Shown here piece by piece: positions 17,184 through 25,319 of a stretch of 38,449 bases of DNA. This stretch comes from JAGKXB01 sp964498835 (lineage in GTDB: Bacteria > Pseudomonadota > Gammaproteobacteria > Burkholderiales > Burkholderiaceae_D). Both the position numbers and the translations under genes were made by a program. Below the pieces are notes generated by a model, which did not search any database, had not been told where the DNA came from, and saw only the letters and a list, made by a program, of their open reading frames with translations. Each line of letters begins with the position of its first letter. The first letter of the stretch is position 1. The stretch lies in assembly GCA_964498835.1 (NCBI GenBank), contig CAZCIX010000017.1:1-38449 (forward strand). The letters run 5' to 3'.

Positions 17184-17804
17184 TCAATTCTTCAAGCACT
17201 TTCCAGTTGGGCCACTCAAACCATTACACAATTTTCCATTAATCCAAATCGCTGGCTGTGGAGCGTTAAAGAAATTGGTCGTATTAGGAATATTGATAAA
17301 AGTGACTCCGGTAAATCTCACGCCATTAATTGTTGCGTTGGTCAAATTTGCACCAGCCAGAATTGCATTAGACAGAATTGCATCAGTCAAATTTGCACCA
17401 GTTAAATTGACATTAGACAAATTTGCATTGGAAAAAATGGCATTAGATAAATTGGCGCCACTCAAATTGGCATGACTTAAATTTGCTCCATACAAATTTG
17501 CGTCAGAAAAATTGGTACTAGCCAAGTTGGCGCCAGATAAATTGGCACCACTTAAATTTGCATTAGTCAAATCCATCCCTTGCAAATTCGCCTTCGAAAA
17601 GTTTACTTTGACAAGGCTTGCTCCAGAAAGAGTGGCCGTGGGGTTGCTAGAGACGTGTACGGATGACTTATTGCAGCCATCCCAATTAATGTCTTTGGTG
17701 GGGACGGAAATATCGCATCTCGGATCGGCATAAGCCAACCCGCAAAACGTTTGAGCAAGTGTGAGTGTGGTGACACAAATAGATAATTTGGCAAATTGCT
17801 TCAT
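17184..17804 (-). CDS. exported pentapeptide-repeat protein, paralogue 3
   Basis: A 206-residue protein. The signal peptide MKQFAKLSICVTTLTLAQTF ends near GLAYA. The N-terminal cap has two cysteines (DPRCDISV and DGCNKS); about 18 pentapeptide repeats follow, then VRFTGVTF and the shared C-terminal cap IWINGKLCNGLSGPTGKC. I place the start at 17804, which has AGGA upstream and begins the signal peptide; a frame from 17870 would add 22 polar residues. It is the promoter-proximal gene of the three-gene set and is divergent from the type I secretion operon. Its repeats are cleaner than those of the other two. Confidence 0.9.
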   Translation of the reverse strand: MKQFAKLSICVTTLTLAQTFCGLAYADPRCDISVPTKDINWDGCNKSSVHVSSNPTATLSGASLVKVNFSKANLQGMDLTNANLSGANLSGANLASTNFSDANLYGANLSHANLSGANLSNAIFSNANLSNVNLTGANLTDAILSNAILAGANLTNATINGVRFTGVTFINIPNTTNFFNAPQPAIWINGKLCNGLSGPTGKCLKN

Positions 17805-17973
17805 TTTTATTTCCTTTGAGAAAGGGTTGGAATTTATTCTGGTATGAGCGCCACATGCTGGATGTGACAAATGTTGGTGGTACGCACATTAGAGCTGTCC
17901 ATGACTGAGCAATATTAAAGGATTAAATAGTTTAATGACGAAAAAATAGCCAAACAGTATGGTAAGATCGTAA

Positions 17974-17995
17974 AAATGTGATGTGGATCACATTT
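17974..17995. promoter_or_regulatory. CRP-type binding site
   Basis: Half-sites AAATGTGAT and ATCACATTT flank a 4-base spacer, GTGG. The arrangement is TGTGA-N6-TCACA, the E. coli CRP consensus with flanking A and T runs; symmetry extends to 11 bp per arm. The centre is at 17984.5. Confidence 0.7.
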
Positions 17996-18012
17996 TTTAT
18001 TGATTTGGGGTA

Positions 18013-18018
18013 GATAAT
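18013..18018 (+). promoter_or_regulatory. candidate -10 box of the type I secretion operon
   Basis: GATAAT in the context GGTAGATAATGATG. A start near 18025-18026 would put the centre of the CRP-type site at about -41, the class II activator position. No good -35 box is present, as expected for an activator-dependent promoter. Confidence 0.5.
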
Positions 18019-18060
18019 GATGCGCTTCTTGCTTTTGCTGAACGCTGTAATTAATGCAAC

Positions 18061-18096
18061 CAAATACATCAAATACATCAAATACATCAATTACAT
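18061..18096 (+). repeat. 9-bp tandem repeat in the leader of the secretion operon
   Basis: Three perfect copies of CAAATACAT (18061-18087) and one variant, CAATTACAT (18088-18096). The stretch is rich in C and A and should be unstructured. It ends 33 bases before the start codon at 18130, which has no Shine-Dalgarno sequence. Confidence 0.9.
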
Positions 18097-18129
18097 CAAT
18101 CAAAATATATCAACATATTCATACCGTCG

Positions 18130-19845
18130 ATGAAATCCAAATTCAACCTTCCCAAAAATGAAATTGCGCAAGCTTTGCTTGAGTTTAAAAGCACGTTCCG
18201 CACCATTGGTATTTTTAGCGCATTCATTAATTTATTGATGCTGGTACCGTCGTTGTACATGTTGCAAGTATACGATCGTGTGTTACCAAGTCGTAATGAA
18301 GTAACTCTTTTAATGCTGACCTTGATCATGCTGGGGGCTTATGTATTCATGAGTGCACTTGAATTCGTCCGTAGCTTTGTATTAATTCGTCTTGGTGCAC
18401 GGTTAGATATGAAACTGAATAAGCGAGTGTATACCGCAGCGTTTGAGCAAGGTTTGAGCAAAGGTGGCGGTAATGCAGGTCAAGCTCTGCAGGATTTGAC
18501 CAATTTGCGCCAGTTTTTGACAGGCAATGCTTTGTTTGCATTTTTTGATGCGCCTTGGTTCCCTATTTATTTACTGGTCATTTTTCTCTTTAATTCATGG
18601 TTAGGTTTGTTTGCTTTGGTCGGGACAGTGATATTGGTCGTTTTGGCTTATGTGAACGAGAAAGTCTCGCACAAACCCTTGGCAGAAGCGAACGCAATGT
18701 CAATTGCATCGACCAATTTGGCTAGCAATAATTTACGCAATGCCGAAGTCATTGAAGCAATGGGGATGTTGCCAAATTTGCTGGCACGTTGGTATCAATT
18801 GCATGGCCGTTTTTTGCAATTGCAGGCAGAAGCCAGTGAAAAAGCCGGAATAGTGGGGGCGATGACTAAATTTACTTCTGTAGCAATGCAATCATTGGTG
18901 TTGGGACTGGGAGCTTTGTTAGTGATAGAAGGCAGTATCACGCCAGGGATGATGATTGCTGGTTCCATTTTGTTGGGGAAAGCGATCGGGCCAGTGCAGT
19001 TGGTGATCAGCGTTTGGAAGCAATTTAGTAATACACGCAGTGCGTACGAGCGTTTGACGCAGTTGTTAAGTGAAAATCCAGTGCGAAAATCGGGTATGTC
19101 TTTACCTAAACCACAAGGTGCTATTTCGGTAGAAAACGTTACGGCGGCACCACCTGGCTACCCTGTGGCAATTATCAAGGGATTGAATTTTGCCATTGCG
19201 CCGGGTGATGTTTTGGGCGTGATTGGGCCCAGCGGCTCTGGTAAGTCGACACTAGCGCGTTTGTTGGTTGGCGTGTGGTTTGCCGCCGGAGGCAAAGTGC
19301 GTTTGGATGGCGCAGATATTTTCCAGTGGAACAAGGATGAGCTTGGACCACATATCGGTTATTTACCGCAAGACATCGAATTATTTGGTGGTACGGTGAG
19401 TGAAAACATTGCTCGTTTTGGTGAAATTGATGCAGAGAAAGTCATTTTGGCAGCCAAACGTGCTGGCGTGCATGACATGATTTTGCATCTTCCACAGGGT
19501 TACGATACCCGTTTGGGCGATGGCGGGGCCGGCCTTTCTGGCGGACAAAAGCAGCGCCTGGGTTTGGCGCGTGCCATGTATGGTGATCCATCCTTGATTG
19601 TATTGGATGAGCCCAACTCCAATTTGGATGATATTGGTGAGCAGGCTTTAGTAGCTGCTGTGAATGATTTGCGCCAACGCGGTAAGACCATCATTTTGAT
19701 TACACATCGCACCAGTATTATCAGTATTACTAACAAACTTTTATTTTTGCGTGATGGCGTGGCGCAAATGTTTGGTCCTAGCAATGAAGTATTGGCTGCA
19801 TTGCAAAATAATCAAAAACAGGCTAAGCGCGTAGAACAAGCATAA
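18130..19845 (+). CDS. type I secretion system ABC transporter (permease/ATPase, PrtD type)
   Basis: A 571-residue inner-membrane half transporter with the membrane domain first (residues ~20-310) and the ATPase second. It has the PrtD/AprD start pattern (LLMLVPSLYMLQVYDRVLPSRNEVTL), Walker A GPSGSGKST with K372, signature LSGGQKQR starting at residue 469, and Walker B LIVLDEPNSNLD. There is no N-terminal C39 peptidase or C39-like domain, which separates it from HlyB and bacteriocin exporters. It should drive one-step export of proteins with an uncleaved C-terminal signal, with the next two gene products. No Shine-Dalgarno sequence is visible before the ATG; instead a CA-rich 9-bp repeat lies in the leader. 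Confidence 0.95.
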   Translation: MKSKFNLPKNEIAQALLEFKSTFRTIGIFSAFINLLMLVPSLYMLQVYDRVLPSRNEVTLLMLTLIMLGAYVFMSALEFVRSFVLIRLGARLDMKLNKRVYTAAFEQGLSKGGGNAGQALQDLTNLRQFLTGNALFAFFDAPWFPIYLLVIFLFNSWLGLFALVGTVILVVLAYVNEKVSHKPLAEANAMSIASTNLASNNLRNAEVIEAMGMLPNLLARWYQLHGRFLQLQAEASEKAGIVGAMTKFTSVAMQSLVLGLGALLVIEGSITPGMMIAGSILLGKAIGPVQLVISVWKQFSNTRSAYERLTQLLSENPVRKSGMSLPKPQGAISVENVTAAPPGYPVAIIKGLNFAIAPGDVLGVIGPSGSGKSTLARLLVGVWFAAGGKVRLDGADIFQWNKDELGPHIGYLPQDIELFGGTVSENIARFGEIDAEKVILAAKRAGVHDMILHLPQGYDTRLGDGGAGLSGGQKQRLGLARAMYGDPSLIVLDEPNSNLDDIGEQALVAAVNDLRQRGKTIILITHRTSIISITNKLLFLRDGVAQMFGPSNEVLAALQNNQKQAKRVEQA

Positions 19846-19862
19846 TCAAGAAAACAGGAATA

Positions 19863-21266
19863 ATGATGAGACAGTTTTTTGGTAATAAATCTGCAAAATC
19901 TAAACGCTCCGTGCCATCTACTATTAGCAATGCGAAGAATGTGGTGTCGGATGTCGTTTCGATTGACGTTTCTAATCAAGTTGCAACAGATGATACGGTG
20001 CATACTCGTCTCGGTTGGTGGATTGTTTTAGCTGGGATTTGTGGTTTTATCCTGTGGGCTATTTGGGCGCCACTTGATAAAGGTGTGCCTGTGTCTGGCA
20101 CCGTTGCGGTGGCGACTAATCGCAAGGCTATTCAACATCAAACTGGTGGCTTGGTAGAAGAAATTTTGGTCAAGGATGGTGATGTGGTGAAAGCAGGGCA
20201 AGTTTTGGTACGCATGAATAATGTGCAAGCCAAGGCTCAGGCTGAAATCACACGTACGCAAATTTTTTCTGCTCGGGCCGCAGAAGCGCGCTTGATTGCA
20301 GAACGTGATGGAAAAAGTGCAATTGCATTTCCATTAGATTTGTTGTCCGCCAAAAATGATATTCGTGTCAGTACCAATATACAGTTGCAAAACCAATTGT
20401 TTTCTTCTCGTCTCTCTGCTTTACATAATGAACTTGCTGCGGTGGATGAAAATATCGCAGGGTTAAAAACTCAAGCACATGGTCTGGAAGAATCACGTAA
20501 CAGTAAAAAAGAGCAGTTAAAATTTTTAAAAGAGCAGCTGGATGGCATGCGTGATTTAGCAAAAGATGGCTATGTGGCACGTAATCGTTTGCTCGAATTG
20601 GAGCGTACTTATGCCCAAATTCAAGGTTCAATTGCTGAGGATACGGGCAATATTGGCCGTGCGCAACGTCAGGTATCTGAGTTGGTTTTGCGTCGCAGTC
20701 AGCGTCAGCAGGAATATCAAAAAGAAGTCCGTCAGCAATTATCTGATGTGCAAAGAGAAGCAGAGGCATTGGGAAGTCGTTTGGCGGCACAGGATTTTGA
20801 TTTGGCCAACGTGTTAGTCAAGGCGCCAGTTGATGGTGTGATTGTTGGTATGAATGTTTTTACGCATGGTGCGGTGATTCCTAGTGGATTCCGCATGATG
20901 GATGTAGTGCCCAGTGATGATCCGTTGATTATTGAAGGGCAAGTTCCCGTCAATTTGATTGATAAAGTTCATGTGGGTTTGAAAACAGAATTGATATTTT
21001 CCGCCTTCAATCAAAACAAAACGCCACATATCCCAGGTATCGTGACTCAAGTGTCAGCTGACCGTTTGCAGGATGATAGAGGTGGTCAGCCTTATTACAA
21101 ACTACGTGCCAAGGTGGCGCCAGAAGGTGTCAAGATGATTACACATTTGCAAATCCGTCCAGGGATGCCGGTGGAGTTGTTTATCAAAACGGGTGAGCGT
21201 AGTTTGATGAGTTATTTGTTTAAACCTGTGTTCGATCGCGCTAAAACGTCGTTAAGCGAAGATTGA
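19863..21266 (+). CDS. type I secretion periplasmic adaptor (HlyD/PrtE family)
   Basis: A 467-residue membrane-fusion protein. A cytoplasmic N-terminal tail of about 55 residues precedes one membrane segment (WWIVLAGICGFILWAIWAPL). The lipoyl/barrel-sandwich halves are GTVAVATNRKAIQHQTGGLVEE with VKDGDVVKAGQVLVRM and, after the hairpin, VKAPVDGVIVGM. A long coiled-coil hairpin lies between (about residues 125-310). It bridges the ABC transporter to the TolC-type channel. It starts 17 bases after the transporter gene. A second ATG at 19866 is better spaced from AGGAA and may be the true start. It matches PrtE/AprE-type adaptors in length. Confidence 0.94.
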   Translation: MMRQFFGNKSAKSKRSVPSTISNAKNVVSDVVSIDVSNQVATDDTVHTRLGWWIVLAGICGFILWAIWAPLDKGVPVSGTVAVATNRKAIQHQTGGLVEEILVKDGDVVKAGQVLVRMNNVQAKAQAEITRTQIFSARAAEARLIAERDGKSAIAFPLDLLSAKNDIRVSTNIQLQNQLFSSRLSALHNELAAVDENIAGLKTQAHGLEESRNSKKEQLKFLKEQLDGMRDLAKDGYVARNRLLELERTYAQIQGSIAEDTGNIGRAQRQVSELVLRRSQRQQEYQKEVRQQLSDVQREAEALGSRLAAQDFDLANVLVKAPVDGVIVGMNVFTHGAVIPSGFRMMDVVPSDDPLIIEGQVPVNLIDKVHVGLKTELIFSAFNQNKTPHIPGIVTQVSADRLQDDRGGQPYYKLRAKVAPEGVKMITHLQIRPGMPVELFIKTGERSLMSYLFKPVFDRAKTSLSED

Positions 21267-21276
21267 GGAGCGCAGT

Positions 21277-22629
21277 ATGAAAATGAAAAATAAAAAAGGA
21301 TTATTGTTGGTCGCTTTGGCCAGTCATTTGATGTTGAGTAGTAATGCCACTTGTGCAATGGGCTTATTACAGGCTTATGATGCGGCTTTGCAAAATGATC
21401 CAACGTATCGTTCTGCCATTTATGAAAGTGAAGCGGGTAAGCAGTATGTTGCGATTGGTCGCTCTAATTTGTTGCCGAGTGTTTCGATGAATTTTGCAAC
21501 CAGTAAGAATCGTACGGATATTACCGCCCCCAATTTTTTAGGCCAGTCGACTACGACACATCCAGAATATAACAGTACGGTTAGAGCCATCTCAATGCGC
21601 CAACCGCTCATTAATTTGGATGGTGTGGCACGTTATTATCAAGGTGTGGCGCAAACCAACTATAGTGATGCGCAGTTTGTTGGTCGTGGCCAAGATTTGA
21701 TATTACGTTTGGTTGGTGCGTATTTTGATGCGTTATTCGCACAGGATCAACTGGCACTCGCGAATGCGCAGCGTGATACGCTGGTTGAGCAAAGGCGTGT
21801 CAATGATCGGATGTTCCAGCAAGGTGAAGCCAGCAAGACGGATATGCTGGAAATTCAAGCGAGGTTGGATTTGGCCCAAGCCCAGGTAATTGAAGCACAG
21901 GACAATGTGACCGCTGCCAACAATGCATTATCAGCGATCGTCGGCAGTGATGCGACGCAGTTGGATCCGATGGTGAATGATTTTCGTTTTAAATCTATAT
22001 TGCCTGCTGATTTTGAAAGTTGGAAAGCGTTGGCGATGGCAAATAATGCGGAGTTAGCGTTGCAGCGTTATACGCTGGATGCTGTTTCGCAGGAAGTGAA
22101 TAAAAACCGGGCTGGTCATATGCCACGATTAGATTTTGTCGCTAGCTATAGTCAAAATGATTCTGAATCTATCAATACTTATAATCAAGATTCAGTGGTT
22201 CGTAGCGTAGGTGTGCAGCTCAATATCCCTTTATATGCAGGTGGTTCTGTGAGTGCATCCACAACCCAAGCAACGGCTAATTATGAGCGTGCTAAAGCCG
22301 ATATGAGCGCTAAAGTGGACAAGGTGTTGATTGATTTACGCAAGCAATACAATTTGGTGTTGAGTAGCGTGAGTCGTATTGATGCATTGGTTAAGAGCGT
22401 GGATTCGGCACGTTTATTGGTATTAGCAACAGAAAAAAGTGTCAAAGGTGGTGTGCGTATTAATCTCGATGTATTGAATGCTCAGCAACAACTTTATACT
22501 GCCCAGCGTGATTTGGCTCAAGCACGTTATAGTTATTTGCTGGCTTATTTGCGCTTACGTTCTGCTGCTGGCACGTTGTCTGCCGATGATGTTCGGGAGA
22601 TGGCGGCTTATTTTAAAGCTACTTCTTAA
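21277..22629 (+). CDS. TolC-family outer membrane channel of the type I system
   Basis: A 450-residue outer membrane efflux protein. The signal peptide covers about residues 1-27 (LLLVALASHLML...ATCA). The mature start MGLLQAYDAALQNDPTYRSAIYESEAG is typical of TolC/PrtF proteins. The internal repeat of two OEP halves is visible, with LANAQRDTLVEQRRVNDRMFQQGEASKTDMLEIQ in the first and LVLATEKSVKGGVRINLDVLNAQQQLYTAQRDLAQARY in the second. It starts 10 bases after the adaptor gene with GAGGAG upstream. The operon is thus a full three-part exporter. Confidence 0.94.
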   Translation: MKMKNKKGLLLVALASHLMLSSNATCAMGLLQAYDAALQNDPTYRSAIYESEAGKQYVAIGRSNLLPSVSMNFATSKNRTDITAPNFLGQSTTTHPEYNSTVRAISMRQPLINLDGVARYYQGVAQTNYSDAQFVGRGQDLILRLVGAYFDALFAQDQLALANAQRDTLVEQRRVNDRMFQQGEASKTDMLEIQARLDLAQAQVIEAQDNVTAANNALSAIVGSDATQLDPMVNDFRFKSILPADFESWKALAMANNAELALQRYTLDAVSQEVNKNRAGHMPRLDFVASYSQNDSESINTYNQDSVVRSVGVQLNIPLYAGGSVSASTTQATANYERAKADMSAKVDKVLIDLRKQYNLVLSSVSRIDALVKSVDSARLLVLATEKSVKGGVRINLDVLNAQQQLYTAQRDLAQARYSYLLAYLRLRSAAGTLSADDVREMAAYFKATS

Positions 22630-22655
22630 AATGTAATTTTATTCTTTATTTTCTT

Positions 22656-23357
22656 ATGTCCTTAGACCAGCCCTTATCCGATAAAGAGTTTGACGAACTT
22701 GATCAATTTTTATTGTCGGATCGTTGTCCCGACGACGCCATGACAATGGATTGTTTGCATGGTTATTTAACTGCTATTGCCATTGGGCCAGAAACTATTC
22801 TTATGTCTGAATGGTTGCCGCGTGTTTGGGGTGAGAGTCGCACAGTGCCTGACTTTAAAACTGATAAGGAATGCACGCGCCTTATTCAGTTGATTGTACG
22901 TTTTATGAATGAAATTGTCGTCACATTCGAAGTCGCTCCTAAAGAGTTTGAACCGCTTTTTTGTGAGCAGGAAGTGGAAGGCAAAACTTTGGTTGATGGT
23001 GAAGCTTGGGCGTGGGGATTTTATGAGGGTATGAATTTACGTGCAGAGGCTTGGGAATTAATTTTTGCGTCTGATATTGCACCCCTGATGCGTCCAATTT
23101 ATTTGCTGGGCGCGGATGAAATTGCGGAAGATGAGATGGTCTTAGTCGACGATCCAGTTAGTCGGCATAAATTAGCGATAGAGATTGAATCCAATATTCA
23201 GGAAATTTATCGTTTCTGGCTGCCACATCGCAAATCTGCTATGGCTAGCAATACAGTTAAACGTGACTCAGCGAAAGTGGGACGCAACGATGATTGCAAC
23301 TGTGGCAGTGGCAAAAAATTTAAAAAATGTTGTGGCGCACAAACGATATTACATTGA
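22656..23357 (+). CDS. UPF0149 (YecA-like) protein with C-terminal SEC-C zinc motif
   Basis: A 233-residue cytoplasmic protein. Residues ~5-190 form the UPF0149/YecA domain (LDQFLLSDRCPDDAMTMDCLHGYLTAIAIGP, then GEAWAWGFYEGMNL). The C-terminus is a SEC-C motif, VGRNDDCNCGSGKKFKKCCG, whose C-x-C and CC residues bind zinc as at the end of SecA. The function of the family is not settled; a link to SecA or ribosome-associated work has been proposed for SEC-C proteins. It starts 26 bases after the TolC gene with no clear ribosome site, so it may be read through from the secretion operon. Whether that is functional or chance is open. Confidence 0.88.
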   Translation: MSLDQPLSDKEFDELDQFLLSDRCPDDAMTMDCLHGYLTAIAIGPETILMSEWLPRVWGESRTVPDFKTDKECTRLIQLIVRFMNEIVVTFEVAPKEFEPLFCEQEVEGKTLVDGEAWAWGFYEGMNLRAEAWELIFASDIAPLMRPIYLLGADEIAEDEMVLVDDPVSRHKLAIEIESNIQEIYRFWLPHRKSAMASNTVKRDSAKVGRNDDCNCGSGKKFKKCCGAQTILH

Positions 23358-23443
23358 TTTCTGGCTTGTGAATTTTATGAGTAGTTGGCAGCGTGGTTAG
23401 GGGTTTAGGCTAAGATTTTGCAATTTGGCGAGCTTGCATGCGT

Positions 23444-23463
23444 TCCCACGCTTCTGCGTGGGA
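23444..23463. repeat. REP-like hairpin downstream of dksA
   Basis: A perfect 8-bp stem, TCCCACGC / GCGTGGGA, has a TTCT loop and sits ten bases after the dksA stop, between two convergent genes. The sequence type (GTTCCCACGC...GCGTGGGA) resembles dispersed palindromic elements found in many beta- and gammaproteobacteria. It lacks a T run, so simple terminator action is doubtful. Confidence 0.55.
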
Positions 23464-23472
23464 GTGATTTTG

Positions 23473-24015
23473 TCAGTCACCGTATAACTTTTGCTTCAAC
23501 TCGCGGCGTTGTTGTGCTTCGAGTGACAATGTCGCTGTTGGTCGAGCCAGCAAGCGCGGAATGCCGATTGGCTCACCAGTTTCTTCGCACCAGCCATATT
23601 CTCCTGCATTAATGCTAGCGATTGATTGTTGAACTTTTTTCAGCAATTTACGTTCACGATCACGTGTTCGTAATTCGAGCGCATGCTCCTCTTCAATCGT
23701 GGCACGATCTGCTGGATCTGGCACTAGAACGGTTTCACGTAAATGTTCAGTGGTTTCATCTGCATTTTTCATCAAATCTTTTTCAAGCTGCTCAAGGCGC
23801 AGTTTGAAAAAAGCCAACTGATCTGCATTCATATAATCTTTTTCACTCATTTGAAGAATTTTTTCTTCTGTGAGTGTTGTAATCGTAGCGTGAGCTTTGG
23901 GAGTCGTTTTGTTTGCCACCTCGGTTATTGCGGTATCTTTTTTCGTTTTATCAATGGGATTGGTTGTTGCTTTATCAGCAGTTTTTTTCCTGGATTTTGT
24001 TTCGCTGGTACTCAT
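23473..24015 (-). CDS. dksA: RNA polymerase-binding transcription factor DksA
   Basis: A 180-residue protein that binds the polymerase secondary channel and works with ppGpp in the stringent response. The coiled-coil tip with the acidic DxxD motif is present (VPDPADRATIEEEHALELRTRDRERKLLKK). The zinc-finger region reads GWCEETGEPIGIPRLLARPTATLS and keeps only one cysteine, the form usual in alpha- and betaproteobacteria. An N-terminal extension of about 60 residues, rich in Lys, Thr and Ala, precedes the core and makes it longer than E. coli DksA (151). The start at 24015 is set by AAGGAG upstream; an ATG at 24036 precedes that ribosome site. Confidence 0.96.
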   Translation of the reverse strand: MSTSETKSRKKTADKATTNPIDKTKKDTAITEVANKTTPKAHATITTLTEEKILQMSEKDYMNADQLAFFKLRLEQLEKDLMKNADETTEHLRETVLVPDPADRATIEEEHALELRTRDRERKLLKKVQQSIASINAGEYGWCEETGEPIGIPRLLARPTATLSLEAQQRRELKQKLYGD

Positions 24016-24336
24016 ATTGGACTCCTTTACCATCAATCTTTATATTGCATTTTTTATTGAGAATGCCGGCCTTGCATGCTGATATATTTAAACAAGACGG
24101 TCGGCAAAATTCACGCTGAAGTTAAGCAGCCATTTTTTCTTGAATGAAACAATAAGCCATTAAATAGCACAGGATAGTGTATACCAAACATCGTTTTAGC
24201 CTGAAATAAAAATGTTTCGAGATGGGATTTTTGTAAAGAATAATTAAATACTTATTAAACTTTGTTGACAGTACTGAAATATAAACGACTTTTTCAGTTT
24301 ATAAGTCATTAGCTTGTACAAACTAACATGCCAATC
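24016..24336. other. intergenic region between dksA and xerC
   Basis: 321 AT-rich bases with no credible gene. It must hold the dksA promoter; a weak candidate on the minus strand is TTTCAG-N17-TATACA with the -10 near 24178-24183. An overlapping pair of inverted repeats lies at about 24274-24305 (ACTGAAA/TTTCAGT and TATAAAC/GTTTATA), just past the xerC stop. It lacks a clear terminator shape and its role is unknown. Confidence 0.5.
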
Positions 24337-25296
24337 CTATTTTCGCTTTGCTCTTGGATGTGCTGCATCGTATACCTGTGATAAATGCATAAAATCAAGC
24401 GAAGTGTAAATTTGTGTAGATGTAATAGCACTATGTCCAAGCATCTCTTGTACAGCGCGCAAATCTCCTGATGATTGCAAAAGGTGCGAGGCGAAACAAT
24501 GTCTTAGCACATGAGGGTGTAGATTGGCTGGAATACCAAGCGTTCGCGCGTGGGCTTTCAAGCGCAGTTGCACGACCCGTGACGACATACGGTTGCCGCG
24601 TTCATTTAGAAAAAGTGCGAATTTGGCGTGGGTAATGTCATTTCCGTTAGCATTTTTGATGGTGGGTATCCGTACTTTCAACCAGGTTCGAATAGCCGAT
24701 AAAGCTGCTTCGCCTAAAGGAATGTTACGCATTTTATTTCCCTTGCCAGTCACAATGACTTCTCGTGCTTCGTAATTAATCCAGCCTTTTGATACATAGG
24801 CCGCTTCTTTTGTATAGCCTATGTCTAAACCAACCAATTCTGATACGCGTAGCCCACTTGAATACAGTAATTCGAACATCGCTTGATTGCATAATTGCAT
24901 TGTTTTTTTTACTAATTTATTGGCAGACTCTGCACTTGGCGTGGCCACCAAGCGTATTGCGTCATCGACTGAAAGTGCTTTTGGTAAAGTCCGCGTGGAC
25001 TTGGGGGCTTTGACACCATGTACTGGATTTGATGTAACTAAGTTTTGTTCGGATAAATAATTAAAGAATCCACGCCAAGCAGATAATTTTCGTCCGATAG
25101 AGCGTGCGTTAAGTCCTTTTGCATGTAATTTGGAGGTGAGTTTACGGATATCGGCATGCGTTAGCTGATCAGTTGGCGTGAAAATCAAATCGGAGAATTC
25201 TGATAATTCGACTAAATCACGTCTATAACCGTTGATAGTATGAGTCGATAGTTTGCGCTCTATATCCAAATGATTTAAATAATCATCAACTAACAT
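24337..25296 (-). CDS. xerC: tyrosine recombinase XerC
   Basis: A 319-residue site-specific recombinase, expected to resolve chromosome dimers at dif with XerD. An N-terminal SAM-like core-binding domain (about 1-90) is followed by the catalytic domain. Catalytic residues are visible: R150 (SSGLRVSEL), K185 (TGKGNK), H262 and R265 (HPHVLRH), H288 (LGHS) and nucleophile Y297 (TQIYTSL). It is slightly longer than E. coli XerC (298), partly from a loop around PTIKNANGND. It lies 23 bases downstream of the DUF484 gene; DUF484-xerC is a conserved pair in proteobacteria, which favours XerC over XerD or an integrase. Confidence 0.93.
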   Translation of the reverse strand: MLVDDYLNHLDIERKLSTHTINGYRRDLVELSEFSDLIFTPTDQLTHADIRKLTSKLHAKGLNARSIGRKLSAWRGFFNYLSEQNLVTSNPVHGVKAPKSTRTLPKALSVDDAIRLVATPSAESANKLVKKTMQLCNQAMFELLYSSGLRVSELVGLDIGYTKEAAYVSKGWINYEAREVIVTGKGNKMRNIPLGEAALSAIRTWLKVRIPTIKNANGNDITHAKFALFLNERGNRMSSRVVQLRLKAHARTLGIPANLHPHVLRHCFASHLLQSSGDLRAVQEMLGHSAITSTQIYTSLDFMHLSQVYDAAHPRAKRK

Positions 25297-25319
25297 TTTT
25301 ATTGATGAAACAAAAAGTT

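Larger units (their letters stand above)
17805..18129. other. divergent intergenic region, pentapeptide genes / type I secretion operon
   Basis: 325 bases without a gene. It contains a CRP-type palindrome (17974-17995), a candidate -10 box (18013-18018), a 9-bp tandem repeat (18061-18096) and a small AT-rich palindrome ATTAAA-TAG-TTTAAT (17922-17936). I could not identify a convincing promoter for the pentapeptide genes, although it must lie here. Confidence 0.8.

Noticed and set aside
16755..17733. Plus-strand open frames over the pentapeptide genes
   Set aside because: They are antisense shadows created by the regular five-codon repeat pattern; they have no ribosome sites or known domains.
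17974..17998. The palindrome with T run as a rho-independent terminator
   Set aside because: No plus-strand gene lies upstream, the stem is AT-rich, and the half-sites match the CRP consensus much better.
18061..18096. CRISPR-like repeats
   Set aside because: The units are 9 bp with no spacers; it is a plain tandem repeat.
24274..24305. Overlapping inverted repeats past xerC as a terminator or recombination site
   Set aside because: No T run follows on the xerC strand and the arms do not resemble a dif site; left as unexplained.
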